A stretch of 64,000 nucleotides of DNA from Deltaproteobacteria bacterium HGW-Deltaproteobacteria-15 (GTDB lineage Bacteria > Desulfobacterota > DSM-4660 > Desulfatiglandales > HGW-15), in the NCBI GenBank assembly GCA_002840535.1, contig PHBH01000015.1:37363-101362 (forward strand), in the 5' to 3' direction. The notes under the pieces are model-generated. The model had not been told where the DNA came from and made no database searches. It was given only the letters and a program-made list of their open reading frames with translations. The position numbers and the translations under genes are program-made. This document shows positions 1 through 8,908 of the stretch, one piece after another. How positions within the stretch are numbered: position 1 is the stretch's first letter; each line of letters starts with the position of its first letter.

Positions 1-339
1 GATTTTTCCGGCCCTGGCATCCGAAATCTGTGTCATAGCCCTTGTCTTCCTTATCCGTTATTTTTTAGTGTTCAGTTTTCAGGGTACTGAAGAATCGTTC
101 GCAGGCGGCAAGCGGTCGTTTGAGAAAGGTCCCGTGTCCCTGAACTCCCGATCATCGTAACGCTTTCACTCTTTGAAACCATGATAAGCCGGCATGTTAC
201 ACTTTCATTTCATAGAGCTAAAGCGTTACCGATCATTTAATCACTACTGACATCATATAACTTACGAGGTTTCCCTGCAAGCGGCGTTTCCATCCGGTCG
301 GCATTTCCGGGTGGGTTTTGAGACACCAAAGCGGAAAAA
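1..339. other. Gap downstream of thiD, no gene seen
   Basis: No convincing reading frame on either strand. A short degenerate GTTCAG-type word repeat lies around 70-86 (tgttcagttttcaggg), a family that recurs near 7973, 59312 and 59629. The rest shows neither a promoter nor a terminator I would defend. The minus-strand frame that crosses 237-566 is a shadow of thiD. Confidence 0.5.
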
Positions 340-1104
340 TCACGGGCCAACGGGCCCGGCGCCACGACCGCAGGAATATCCTTTGTGGATGGCCATATGA
401 GCAAATTCATGTGCCAGCCCCGCTGCGGTTCTGAGGTCACCGGTGATCGCCAGATAGGTGGCCAGCGCCGTTGAAAAGACGCACCCGCTTCCATGGGTGT
501 GCTCGGACTCGATTCTTTCGCTGCGGAAATGGAAAGTCTCGTTGCCGTCGAAGAGCACATCAACACATTCCGATTTCAAATGCCCTCCGGTCACGAGGAC
601 ATTCGGCCCCGTTTTCCCGATGGTCCTTGCAGCCTCTTCCATATCCGGCGTGCTCTCCACTTTTCGCCCGGAAAGAAGAGAGGCTTCTTCCAAATTCGGC
701 GTTACCACAGTGACCATGGGCATCAGCAGGTTTCTCAGGAGCACCACTGCATCGGCTTCGATCAGCGGTCTTCCGGTGGTGGCCTTGAGAACCGGATCCA
801 TCACCACATTCGGCAATCGATGCCTCTCCACCATCTCGGCCACCTTTCGGACGTTTGCCGCGCTATAAAGCATCCCCAACTTGACGGCATCGGGTGAGAG
901 ATCTTCCAGGATGCTCTCCACCTGGGTTGCGAGGAAAGCTGCCGGTACCTTGTGAATCGCCGCTATCCCCAGCGAGTTCTGGGCTGTCAGTGCCGCGATT
1001 GCCGTAAGGGGGTGAGCACCCAGGGAAGCAACCGTTCTGATATCTGCCTGAATGCCCGCCCCACCGGAGGAATCGGATCCTGCAATGATCAGGACATACT
1101 TCAT
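340..1104 (-). CDS. thiD: Hydroxymethylpyrimidine/phosphomethylpyrimidine kinase
   Basis: A 254-residue ribokinase-fold enzyme that phosphorylates HMP and HMP-phosphate to HMP-pyrophosphate for thiamine synthesis in the cytosol. The N-terminus has the ThiD opening AGSDSSGGAGIQAD. DPVLKATTG follows mid-protein, then the substrate/anion-hole stretch HTHGSGCVFSTALA with the catalytic region near residues 210-225. Length matches single-domain ThiD (about 260-270 residues). No other thi gene is nearby, and no TPP riboswitch is seen in the 285-base leader it shares with the divergent cyclase. The start is the only ATG in phase with the conserved N-terminus; the ribosome site is weak (AGGGGA about 12 bases upstream). 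PdxK-type pyridoxal kinase is a less likely alternative. Confidence 0.93.
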   Translation of the reverse strand: MKYVLIIAGSDSSGGAGIQADIRTVASLGAHPLTAIAALTAQNSLGIAAIHKVPAAFLATQVESILEDLSPDAVKLGMLYSAANVRKVAEMVERHRLPNVVMDPVLKATTGRPLIEADAVVLLRNLLMPMVTVVTPNLEEASLLSGRKVESTPDMEEAARTIGKTGPNVLVTGGHLKSECVDVLFDGNETFHFRSERIESEHTHGSGCVFSTALATYLAITGDLRTAAGLAHEFAHMAIHKGYSCGRGAGPVGP

Positions 1105-1152
1105 GGCTTGCCAAATTCCCCTGTGACTTCAATAAGTAGAGAACACCCCTGC

Positions 1153-1181
1153 AAGCTAGCAACGGAGGCTTACCCTGTCAA
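1153..1181 (-). promoter_or_regulatory. Candidate sigma70 promoter for thiD
   Basis: On the minus strand TTGACA (1181-1176) is followed after 17 bases by TAGCTT (1158-1153), about 50 bases upstream of the thiD start. The -35 is perfect and the -10 is weak. Read by eye only. Confidence 0.35.
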
Positions 1182-1233
1182 TAATAAAGAGCTTTGTAAC
1201 CCTGGCCCTTTGACACTAAGGAGTGTTGTCTCC

Positions 1234-1262
1234 TTGACTTCCAAATCTCTTTCCCATATATG
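1234..1262 (+). promoter_or_regulatory. Candidate sigma70 promoter for the cyclase gene
   Basis: TTGACT (1234-1239), a 17-base spacer and TATATG (1257-1262) precede the CHASE2 cyclase gene by about 125 bases. This would leave a leader of roughly 120 bases. It sits back to back with the thiD candidate in the same divergent gap. Confidence 0.4.
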
Positions 1263-1389
1263 CTTGTCCGAACCGGTCCAGGCGCCGGCATGATCTATTG
1301 TCCGGGGGCCGGAGGAGAGCAGCGCGATCCCGTCTTTCGCGGTCACGGCTTTCATTGAAGTCCGCCCATGAACGGAGGCACCTTCTCAG

Positions 1390-3654
1390 ATGGCATTCAT
1401 TGGACGACGGTTGAAGAGTTTTTTTTCCATTCGCTCCGCCTCGATCACCATAACCCTCACCCTGCTTGTGCTCGTCCTGTTCCTCATAGGTGTCCCCATC
1501 CTGGATATGGTCGAGCTCAAAACCTATGATCTCCGTTTTCTTTCCAGGGGAGTAGTGAAGCCTTCGCCGGACGTGGTGATTGCCGTCATCGACGAAAAAA
1601 GTCTGGACATGGAAGGACGCTGGCCATGGCCGAGATCAAAGGTGGCCAAGCTCATCGATGTCCTCTCGGAAGAGGGCGCCAAGGTCATCAGCATGGATAT
1701 CACGTTTTCCGAACCCGATGAGAACACAAACCTGAAATTTCTTGACCACTTCGACCAGAAGATCCGGACTCTGAAGATCGTCGACGATCAGGTAAGATCT
1801 TTCGTGACCGAAAGCAGACGAAACGCAGACAACGACCTGATTCTTTCCAATGCCATAAGGAATTCCAGATCAGGGGTCGTCCTGGGCTATTTCTTCCATA
1901 TGTCAGAGGCCAGCCTGAATTACAGGATAGAAGAGAAGCAGATCCAATCACAACTGAGACGAGTGGCCAAATCCAAATATCCCCTTGTGATCTACAAGGA
2001 CAAGACTTTGTTGGCCGAACCGTTTATTCCCGCCTATGCACCGGAGGGGAACCTTGAAATCCTGAGTGATGCCGCGCCGGCCTCCGGATATTTCAACATG
2101 CTGCCCGATCCGGATGGCATTGTCCGGTGGATGCCTCTGATCATCAGATGCGGTGAGGAGATATTCGCGCCCCTTTCGGTTCAGACCCTCTGGAATTTTC
2201 TGGATAGACCTCAGCTCATGGTCAGGGTCGCCGCATACGGGGTGGAGGGCATCCGGATGGGGAACCTGTTCCTGCCCACGGATGAGAACGGGCAGATGCT
2301 CATCAACTACCTGGGGCCGGGAAAGAGTTTCCCTCACTACTCCATCACGGACATCCTCTCCAGGAAAACCCCTCCCGGCAGCTTCAAGGACAAAATCGTC
2401 CTGGTCGGCGCCACGGCCGTCGGTATCTATGACCTGAGAAACACCCCCTTCTCCCCTGTTTTTCCGGGTGTTGAAATCCATGCCACGGTCATCGACAACA
2501 TCTTGAACGAACAGTTCATCCACAAGCCCAAATGGACCAGGATTTATGATTGCCTGACCATCCTCATTCTCGGCTTCTTCATCGGTGCCGTAGTGACGCG
2601 GGTCGATGCGGTGAAGGGGCTGCTCTTCGCCCTGATCCTCTTCACTGCCCACGTTCTTCTAAGCCAGTGGCTCTTCACGCATTACAGGATCTGGGTCAGC
2701 ATGGTCTATCCGCTGGTGGCAGGGGTGCTGGTTTACACCTGCCTGACGATTTACCGGTATGTCACCGAGGAAAGAGAACGCAAGAAGATCCGAGGCGCTT
2801 TCAGCTATTATGTTTCCAGCTCGGTGGTGAGCGAGATGCTCAAGAATCCGGACAAGCTGAAGCTGGGAGGGGATAAGAAGGATCTTTCCGTGCTTTTCTC
2901 CGATATCCGGGGATTCACCACCATTTCCGAAGGGTTGACACCCGAGGAGCTCGTTCACCTCCTCAATGAATATCTTACCGCAATGACGAACGTGGTTTTC
3001 AAATACGACGGAACCCTGGATAAATACATGGGAGATGCCGTAATGGCCTTCTATGGCGCTCCGCTGGATCAGGCCGATCATCCATTCAGGGCCTGCCGTT
3101 CCGCACTGGACATGATGGAGGAGCTCAGGAAGCTGAACGAGAAGTGGATTCGCGAAGGCAAACCGCCCCTCGACATCGGCATTGGGATCAATACCGGAAT
3201 GATGATGGTGGGGAACATGGGCTCGGATCAAAGATTCGACTACACCGTCATGGGGGATGCGGTCAACCTCGGATCGCGGCTGGAGGGGGCCAACAAGAAT
3301 TACCAGACTAACATTCTGATCAGCGAATCCACCTATGAACGGGTAAAAAACTCCTTTGTCTGTATGGAACTGGACAGTGTCCGCGTGAAGGGGAAGTTGA
3401 AGCCTGTTAAAATCTTTCAGCTCATGGGAGAGGATGTCCCGCGAAACCGCAGGGAAGCCATCGAACGCTTCAACAAAGGGTTGTCTCTCTATTTACAGCA
3501 AAGATGGGATGAGGCCTTGGAAGCGTTCCGTGCTGCAACGGAAATCGATCGGGATCTTTCTGCGGGCAACATTTACATGGAACGTTGTGTAAAACTCAAG
3601 GCAAACCCGCCCGGATCCGACTGGGACGGCGTCTTTGTCATGAAGACCAAATAA
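1390..3654 (+). CDS. CHASE2-domain class III adenylate/guanylate cyclase with TPR tail
   Basis: A 754-residue membrane signalling enzyme expected to make cyclic AMP (or GMP) in response to an extracytoplasmic signal. One N-terminal membrane segment (about 20-38) leads into a long periplasmic CHASE2 domain (about 40-370, with VIAVIDEKSLD and GATAVGIYDLRNTPF). Three further hydrophobic segments follow (about 383-460), then the cyclase domain from about 495. SDIRGFTT and YMGDAVMAFYGAP carry the two metal-binding aspartates. DYTVMGDAVNLGSRLEG carries the Asn/Arg pair that stabilises the transition state, so the domain looks active. The last 60 residues look like one or two TPR units. GGAGG lies 11 bases before the ATG. 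The signal is not recognisable from sequence. Confidence 0.9.
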   Translation: MAFIGRRLKSFFSIRSASITITLTLLVLVLFLIGVPILDMVELKTYDLRFLSRGVVKPSPDVVIAVIDEKSLDMEGRWPWPRSKVAKLIDVLSEEGAKVISMDITFSEPDENTNLKFLDHFDQKIRTLKIVDDQVRSFVTESRRNADNDLILSNAIRNSRSGVVLGYFFHMSEASLNYRIEEKQIQSQLRRVAKSKYPLVIYKDKTLLAEPFIPAYAPEGNLEILSDAAPASGYFNMLPDPDGIVRWMPLIIRCGEEIFAPLSVQTLWNFLDRPQLMVRVAAYGVEGIRMGNLFLPTDENGQMLINYLGPGKSFPHYSITDILSRKTPPGSFKDKIVLVGATAVGIYDLRNTPFSPVFPGVEIHATVIDNILNEQFIHKPKWTRIYDCLTILILGFFIGAVVTRVDAVKGLLFALILFTAHVLLSQWLFTHYRIWVSMVYPLVAGVLVYTCLTIYRYVTEERERKKIRGAFSYYVSSSVVSEMLKNPDKLKLGGDKKDLSVLFSDIRGFTTISEGLTPEELVHLLNEYLTAMTNVVFKYDGTLDKYMGDAVMAFYGAPLDQADHPFRACRSALDMMEELRKLNEKWIREGKPPLDIGIGINTGMMMVGNMGSDQRFDYTVMGDAVNLGSRLEGANKNYQTNILISESTYERVKNSFVCMELDSVRVKGKLKPVKIFQLMGEDVPRNRREAIERFNKGLSLYLQQRWDEALEAFRAATEIDRDLSAGNIYMERCVKLKANPPGSDWDGVFVMKTK

Positions 3655-3752
3655 GAATGGAATAATGGAATACTGGAATATTGGAATAATGGTTGAGTTC
3701 TCTGCTTTGACCCATCATTCCATCACCCCATTATTCCACCATTCCATTCTTT
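3655..3752. repeat. Inverted GGAATAATGG word array between convergent genes
   Basis: Degenerate copies of ggaataatgg/ggaatactgg occupy 3657-3692, and their reverse complements (ccattattcc, ccattccatt) occupy 3714-3751, separated by about 20 bases. The transcript in either direction could fold into one long imperfect hairpin, so it may end both the cyclase and the DUF218 gene transcripts. No U-tract is present. Confidence 0.7.
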
Positions 3753-3756
3753 CTGC

Positions 3757-4467
3757 CTATCTCAGCTCCTTCAGATAGTAGTACACCAGCTTTTCGTACT
3801 CCAGGATGACCTCCCGAATGTACTTCCTGTGCTTCCACCACTCTTCGGCGCTGAAGTTCGAATAACGGGTGGGAACCACTTGAATACGGATGTCTCTCTC
3901 TTCCATTACTTTGGTGAATGTAAGATGGGTCCGCCGTGTGTGGGTAGGAGATGTAATCAGGATGATGGAGCGGTATTTCTCTTTCTCAATCAGATCCCGA
4001 ACCATATCCGCTTCACCCTTGGTGCTGCCGCTTGGATGTTCGCCGATCAGAATGGCGGATCCGGGCACACCCAATTCCTGAAGAAGCGTCACCATGAGGT
4101 CAATTGCGCGGGGATACTCTATTCCCTTGGCTTCCAACAGATGGAGACCGTCGGGCGGTTCTTCCGGGGCAACGAATATCCGGGGTGCAAGTCCTTTGTG
4201 GTAGATATCTGCCGTTGCCAGCCCTCTTTCGATGTTTGCTCCGGCAAGGCAAACGAGAAGGTCCGATTTTGAGACATCGTGTTCTATCACCAGAAATTTT
4301 CCAATAGCGGTGAGGATCTGGACATGGAAGGCGGCGACAAGGATGTAAGCCAGAATCACCCCCAAAAGAACCGGCTTCAGGAATCGACCTCTGGGGCTTC
4401 TCTTCTCCGGTTCGGGCATTCCGGTATCAGGAAGGGTGACGTCTTTATTCAGGAACTTTTCCCACAT
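3757..4467 (-). CDS. DUF218 (YdcF/ElyC-like) membrane-anchored protein
   Basis: A 236-residue protein with a cytoplasmic N-terminal tail, one membrane segment (about 31-53) and a soluble DUF218 domain. The domain's conserved elements are the LLVCLAGANIERGLAT strand-turn, GEHPSGSTKGEADMV and ILITSPTHTRRTHLTF. Family members such as ElyC/SanA act in cell-envelope or lipid-carrier homeostasis, but the reaction is not established. The TPR gene upstream ends 49 bases before this start, so the two may be cotranscribed. The start ATG is preceded by a GGGAC-type weak ribosome site. Confidence 0.8.
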   Translation of the reverse strand: MWEKFLNKDVTLPDTGMPEPEKRSPRGRFLKPVLLGVILAYILVAAFHVQILTAIGKFLVIEHDVSKSDLLVCLAGANIERGLATADIYHKGLAPRIFVAPEEPPDGLHLLEAKGIEYPRAIDLMVTLLQELGVPGSAILIGEHPSGSTKGEADMVRDLIEKEKYRSIILITSPTHTRRTHLTFTKVMEERDIRIQVVPTRYSNFSAEEWWKHRKYIREVILEYEKLVYYYLKELR

Positions 4468-4516
4468 GTCTTCTTGTCCCTTCGGTTAGACTTTTCCGGT
4501 TAGAGATGCTTTGTAT

Positions 4517-5572
4517 TTATCCTTCGTCGTCCTTGTGAAGCGGTCCTCCCTCCTCACTCGGCTCTCTCGGTCCGGCCCCTTGCGCCATCTCTTTTGCGAT
4601 CTCTCGCATTTTCTTCAATTCGGCGGCTATCCTGGGTTCTCCGGGTTCCTTTTGAGATGCAAAGGCGAGCATCCTGATCGCCTCGTCCACTTCGTTTTTC
4701 CCGGCCAGGACCTTGGCCATTCCCAGGTATGCGTAGCGGTCGAACCCGAGATCAATGGCCCGTCTGTAATGTTGCTCCGCGGCCGTTAAATCGCCGAGGC
4801 TCAGGCAGGCGTCTCCCATTCTGGTCAAGGCGATTCGAGGCTCCATTCCGCAGAGAATCGCCTTTTCCCACGATTGAAGGCCCGCGTGGTGCTCTCCCAG
4901 TCCTCTCAGGCAATCGGCCCTGCCGTGCCATGCAAAAGGATCATCGGGATTCCTCTCCAGGATCCTCTCGTAGTACTCCAGTGCAGTCCTGTACTCCTTT
5001 TTCCTGCGAAGCACTTTCGCGGCAGAGGACAAGGGCCTGCATGGATCCGCAGACCCGCCTATCGCCTTTTCATAGTATGCCAGCGCCTCATCGTAATCCC
5101 CTTCGGCTTCAAAGACCTCGCCCAACCCCATCAACGCATACGGATCCCGGGGATTCTTTTCCATGGCCTTGCGATAGTATCTCCTGGCCCCTTCGAACTC
5201 CCTTTTTCTTCTCAGCCCATCGGCAACCCTTGTCATAACCTGGTAATCATCAGGATAAAAGGACAGATACCGCAGCCATAGATCCAAGGCCCTTTTCAGG
5301 TTTTTGAGCCCTCGGCAGGCATCGCCCGCCCCTACCAGGGCGAACTTGTTCTTCCTGTCATACTGGATGGCCCGCTCGTAATAGGCAAGCGCCTCGCCGA
5401 ATCGTCTGGTCTTCAGGCTGACATCTCCGAGGCCGACAAGACTGTAGACATCCCGAGGTTCGATCTGAAGGGCTGCTTGGTATTTCTTCTCGGATTCGCC
5501 ATACCGCCGCTCCCGCATCAGTCTTCTTCCCTCTTTTGATAATTCGATGGCCTCGCTCTTTTTGTTCATCAT
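4517..5572 (-). CDS. Tetratricopeptide-repeat protein
   Basis: A 351-residue protein made almost entirely of about eight to nine 34-residue TPR units. Repeated signatures include ALMGLGEVFEAEGDYDEALAYYEKA, here split as ALMGLGEVFE and DYDEALAYYEKA, plus DPFAWHGRADCLRGLGE. There is no signal peptide or membrane segment, so it is expected to be a cytosolic scaffold. A charged, acidic tail (EPSEEGGPLHKDDEG) ends the protein. GGAGG stands 4 bases before the first of two adjacent ATG codons and 7 before the second, so the true start may be 5569. The partner is unknown; the DUF218 gene downstream is the only operon neighbour. Confidence 0.85.
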   Translation of the reverse strand: MMNKKSEAIELSKEGRRLMRERRYGESEKKYQAALQIEPRDVYSLVGLGDVSLKTRRFGEALAYYERAIQYDRKNKFALVGAGDACRGLKNLKRALDLWLRYLSFYPDDYQVMTRVADGLRRKREFEGARRYYRKAMEKNPRDPYALMGLGEVFEAEGDYDEALAYYEKAIGGSADPCRPLSSAAKVLRRKKEYRTALEYYERILERNPDDPFAWHGRADCLRGLGEHHAGLQSWEKAILCGMEPRIALTRMGDACLSLGDLTAAEQHYRRAIDLGFDRYAYLGMAKVLAGKNEVDEAIRMLAFASQKEPGEPRIAAELKKMREIAKEMAQGAGPREPSEEGGPLHKDDEG

Positions 5573-5776
5573 GGATCCTCCGAAAAGACACCATCTCTGA
5601 CTTGCTTTGCAAAAGATTCTTCCTGTAAGATTTCAGCTGTGGGAACCGTAGCGTTGATGAAAATGCATGAGCTTTTCCGGTACATCTCGTCCCTGAAAAA
5701 GGGTTGCCCCGGTGGCAGACCCCTGCTCCATTTTCCAGGAGCTAAAGTGTTACGTAAAGAGTAAACTCAGGTCAAC

Positions 5777-5923
5777 ATGAAAGTAAACTGCAATGATCAC
5801 GGCAAGACCATGGAGCTGTTGGCCCTGCGTGTAAAACTGGAGAAGGGCATCTCCGACCCTGTCGAACTCAGTGAGGTGAAGGAGCGCATCGAAATCCTGG
5901 AGAAAGAACTGGGGCTTAATTGA
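5777..5923 (+). CDS. Small conserved-looking 48-residue protein
   Basis: A short frame starting MKVNCNDHGKTMELLALRV and ending VKERIEILEKELGLN. The composition is protein-like: a basic N-terminus, then an amphipathic helix of heptad character (about 12-24 and 33-46) rich in Leu, Glu and Lys. AGGT sits 5 bases before the ATG, a weak ribosome site. It lies alone between two minus-strand genes, in a gap otherwise without a gene. No family name can be given. The lack of a signal peptide suggests a cytosolic helical-hairpin peptide. Codon use resembles the neighbours, which supports coding. Confidence 0.55.
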   Translation: MKVNCNDHGKTMELLALRVKLEKGISDPVELSEVKERIEILEKELGLN

Positions 5924-5967
5924 CGATGAGGCCCTCCCCCATCTTCTGAGAGCTGGAGTCTTGCATC

Positions 5968-6417
5968 TCAGAAACTCTTGTCGCTGTCCAGGAGAAGGGT
6001 CACAGGCCCGTCATTCACCAGATGCACCTCCATCATCTCCTGGAATCTGCCGGTAGACACGGAAAGACCTTCCGCCCGCAGGGCTCCGACAAAATGTTCA
6101 TACAGCTCTCTGGCTTTTTCAGGACGGGCGGCTCGTGTAAATGATGGCCTCCGGCCCTTGATGCAGTCTCCCCACAGCGTGAACTGAGATACCACCAGGA
6201 CCGCACCCCCTGTATCGGAAACGGAGCGGTTCATGAGATCCTTTTCATCCGAGAATATGCGGAGGTGGGCGATCTTACGAGCAAGATACTCGGAGTCTTG
6301 TTGCACGTCTCCCTCCCCCACGCCCAAAAAAACCAGAAGACCTCCGCCTATCTCTCCGACTGTGGCCCCGCTGATTTCGACCCTGGCCTCCTTCACCCTC
6401 TGCACCACTGCTCTCAT
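5968..6417 (-). CDS. dtd: D-aminoacyl-tRNA deacylase
   Basis: A 149-residue DTD-fold proofreading enzyme that hydrolyses D-aminoacyl-tRNA (and glycyl-tRNA-Ala) in the cytosol. [15 protein letters not shown] is the typical start. The two active-site signatures are present: [17 protein letters not shown] in the middle and [11 protein letters not shown] at the C-terminus, the latter carrying the cross-subunit proline. Length is exact for the family. AGGGG lies 6 bases upstream of the ATG. It is divergent from the radical SAM gene at 6504. Confidence 0.96.
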   Translation of the reverse strand: MRAVVQRVKEARVEISGATVGEIGGGLLVFLGVGEGDVQQDSEYLARKIAHLRIFSDEKDLMNRSVSDTGGAVLVVSQFTLWGDCIKGRRPSFTRAARPEKARELYEHFVGALRAEGLSVSTGRFQEMMEVHLVNDGPVTLLLDSDKSF

Positions 6418-6503
6418 GCAAGACCCCTATGGACGATGAATAACGAACGGAACGAATGAATGAATATTGAAGTCGATTGATTTCAGATGGTACATTGGAG
6501 ATT

Positions 6504-7853
6504 ATGCCCCAACTGATTCTCGTCAATCCCTGGATCCATGATTTTGCCGCTTTTGATCTCTGGTCCAAACCCCTGGGCCTGCTCTATCTTGCAAGTCATC
6601 TGCGGCAGGCCGGGTTCAAGATCCATCTGATCGATTGCCTTGGTATCCGTGATGCTGGCACGGCAGATCAGGACTCCGGCCGAAGGCCGATCAGGCGCCT
6701 TTATGGGACCGGGAAATTCCCGAGGCATAAAACATCGAGGCCTCTGCCTCTCAAGCATATCCCAAGAGCTTATAGCCGATACGGAATTTCTCTTCAATCG
6801 TATGTGGAGGAGATTAGAAAAGTCCGTGAGCCGGCTGCACTTCTGGTTACCTGCATGATGACCTACTGGTACCCGGGAGTGCAGGAGGTCATCCGGATTT
6901 TCAAAGAAATCCATCCCGGTGTGCCGGTGATCCTGGGCGGCACCTACGCTCGGCTCTGCCCTGACCACGCGCTTCGAAACGCAGGGGCGGATCATGTCGT
7001 ATTGAACGATGGAATGGAGGCGGTGAGGAACGTTATCGAAATTCTCCTGGAGCGTGGTATTGAGGCCGAACCGCGGTCGGAGATTTCGGAAGTGAGGCCT
7101 TACCCCGCGTTCGACCTTCTGCCGGGGATGGAATACATCCCCATACTCACATCCACCGGATGCCCGTACAGGTGCGCCTATTGCGCAAGCCGCTTTCTTT
7201 ACCCCCGCACGGAGAGGCGGGATCCCCTGGATGTTCTGCAGGAAATCCTTTTCTGGAATCGGGAATACGGCATCAGCGACTTTGCGTTCTATGACGACGC
7301 ACTGCTCACAGGGGCGGATTCTCACGCCGCTGTTTTCCTTGAGGAGATTGCGCGAAGAAACCTGGACATCCGGTTTCATACCCCCAATGCGCTCCACGTG
7401 CGGGAGATCCGGCCGGAGATTGCAGGACTTCTCTTTCGCGCCGGGTTCCGAACCATCCGCCTCGGGCTGGAGACATCCGACATCCTCCTGCACCACAGGA
7501 TGGGGGACAAGGTTTCAGAAGGGGAGTTTGAAAGGGCGGTGGAAAACCTGAGGTCTGCGGGTTTCCGCAAGAAAGACATCGGGGCATACATTCTCATGGG
7601 CATGCCGGGCCAGACGGTGGAGTCGGTGAGGGAAACCGTTCTCTTTTCCGATAGGGTCGGGGCCATGCCCTACCTTGCCGAATACTCGCCCATGCCGCAC
7701 ACGGCTCTATGGGAAGAAGCAATAGCCGCTTCCGAATATGACCTGGCTTCAGAGCCTCTTTATCACAACAACACCCTTCTCCCATGCTGGGACGAACTTC
7801 GGAAGGCCGAAGTGCCTGAACTGAGGGAGTTGGTTCGAAGAATCAGACGCTGA
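6504..7853 (+). CDS. B12-binding-domain radical SAM protein
   Basis: A 449-residue protein with an N-terminal cobalamin-binding-like Rossmann domain (PLGLLYLASHLRQAG, then VPVILGGTYARLCPDHAL at about 130-150). A radical SAM TIM barrel follows, whose cluster motif CPYRCAYC lies near residue 215. Downstream barrel signatures include DFAFYDDALL, RLGLETSD and YILMGMPGQT. The substrate cannot be assigned; relatives methylate or rearrange unactivated carbons. I start at ATG 6504 (MPQLILVNPW), preceded by GGAG, because the family begins at this strand. A TTG at 6477 would add nine unconserved residues. It is divergent from dtd and stands alone. Confidence 0.85.
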   Translation: MPQLILVNPWIHDFAAFDLWSKPLGLLYLASHLRQAGFKIHLIDCLGIRDAGTADQDSGRRPIRRLYGTGKFPRHKTSRPLPLKHIPRAYSRYGISLQSYVEEIRKVREPAALLVTCMMTYWYPGVQEVIRIFKEIHPGVPVILGGTYARLCPDHALRNAGADHVVLNDGMEAVRNVIEILLERGIEAEPRSEISEVRPYPAFDLLPGMEYIPILTSTGCPYRCAYCASRFLYPRTERRDPLDVLQEILFWNREYGISDFAFYDDALLTGADSHAAVFLEEIARRNLDIRFHTPNALHVREIRPEIAGLLFRAGFRTIRLGLETSDILLHHRMGDKVSEGEFERAVENLRSAGFRKKDIGAYILMGMPGQTVESVRETVLFSDRVGAMPYLAEYSPMPHTALWEEAIAASEYDLASEPLYHNNTLLPCWDELRKAEVPELRELVRRIRR

Positions 7854-7970
7854 CTGAATCGTTGGTAAACAGTGAGATTCGGCCCCGGAGTCGCCGAAAC
7901 GACCATGGGTCTCGACCGTGGCCGACAGCATTGCAGGAGGTTTCGGGAAAGTGACGCGACCGCCCGGGGG

Positions 7971-7992
7971 TTCAGTGTTCAGAGTTCAGGAG
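7971..7992. repeat. GTTCAGTGTTCAGAGTTCAG word repeat
   Basis: Three degenerate copies of a 7-8 base word (gttcagt/gttcaga) in the gap between the radical SAM gene and larB. The same word family occurs at about 70, 59312-59343 and, in inverse orientation, 59629-59654. Confidence 0.6.
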
Positions 7993-8031
7993 AAAGCAGC
8001 CGAGCCACTGGTTTGAAGAATGGTCCTTGTG

Positions 8032-8781
8032 TCAGCACCGGTTAATCAGGCTCGCTGCGTATGCGGCTCCGAATCCGTTATCGATGTTGACCACTGTCAC
8101 GCCGGAGGCGCAGGAGTTGAGCATCCCCAGGAGCGCGGCCACACCTTGAAAGCTCGCCCCATACCCGATGCTGGTGGGAACCGCAACGACCGGCTTGTCC
8201 ACGAGACCTCCGACAACGCTCGGAAGGGCGCCCTCCATTCCGGCCACAACAATGATGACCGTCGCCCTCGTGAGCTGATCCATGTGTCTCAGCACACGGT
8301 GAAGCCCGCAAACCCCCAGGTCATACACGGTCTCCACCTCGTTTCCGAGAAATCGTCCGGTCACGGCGGCTTCCTCGGCAACCGGGATGTCCGAAGTGCC
8401 CGCGCTGATGACGAGAATGGTCCCCCTGCCGTTTTTCGGGACCGGGTGGTTCATTACCGTAAGAATCCTCGCCTTCTCATGAATCACGGACTGGGGGTAT
8501 TTCTCCCTGATTCCTTCGGACTTCTCCGGTGAAAGGCGGGTGATCATAATATTTTCCTTCTGGGCGTGCATGCTTCCCATGATCGCCAAAATCTGGGAAA
8601 GATCCTTCCCTTCCCCGAATATGATCTCCGGTGCGCCCCGGCGGATGGATCTATGGTGATCTACGCATGCCAGGCCGATATCTTCAAAAGGGAGCGTCCT
8701 CAGTTTCCGCATTGCATCCTCCACCCGGACATCCCCTGTTCTTACATCCTCCAGCAGTTTTTTCAAAAGCTCAGGGTCCAA
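8032..8781 (-). CDS. larB: Nickel-pincer cofactor synthesis protein LarB (AIR-carboxylase-like)
   Basis: A 249-residue protein of the LarB family. In lactobacilli LarB carboxylates and hydrolyses nicotinic acid adenine dinucleotide in the first step to the nickel-pincer cofactor of lactate racemase. Visible hallmarks are the PurE-like core ISAGTSDIPVAEEAAVTG, VAGMEGALPSVVGGLV, PTSIGYGASFQGVAALLGML and VVNIDNGFGAAYAA. The N-terminal helical segment (DPELLKKLLEDVRTG) is typical. No larC or larE lies in the window, so the rest of the pathway must be elsewhere or absent. PurE itself is excluded by the N-terminal extension and by the LarB motifs. Confidence 0.9.
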   Translation of the reverse strand: MDPELLKKLLEDVRTGDVRVEDAMRKLRTLPFEDIGLACVDHHRSIRRGAPEIIFGEGKDLSQILAIMGSMHAQKENIMITRLSPEKSEGIREKYPQSVIHEKARILTVMNHPVPKNGRGTILVISAGTSDIPVAEEAAVTGRFLGNEVETVYDLGVCGLHRVLRHMDQLTRATVIIVVAGMEGALPSVVGGLVDKPVVAVPTSIGYGASFQGVAALLGMLNSCASGVTVVNIDNGFGAAYAASLINRC

Positions 8782-8908
8782 AACCGTCTCCTATTCTGAG
8801 GCGGAGATCGCCCGCCACATGGATTTGCAGAAAATATTGGATACGCCGTTCATGGTGAGGCCTGGTTCTGAGGTATCGAAGGGGTATCGAATTGTAAGCA
8901 ATTCGGTT

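Noticed and set aside
237..868. Frames at 237-566 (minus) and 458-868 (plus)
   Set aside because: Both run across thiD in other frames and read as shadow translations.
1105..1389. TPP riboswitch upstream of thiD and a 61-codon minus-strand frame at 1170-1355
   Set aside because: No TPP consensus (CTGAGA and ACCTGATCTGGATAATGCC-like blocks) is present. The 61-codon frame lies on top of two promoter-like sequences and has no family features.
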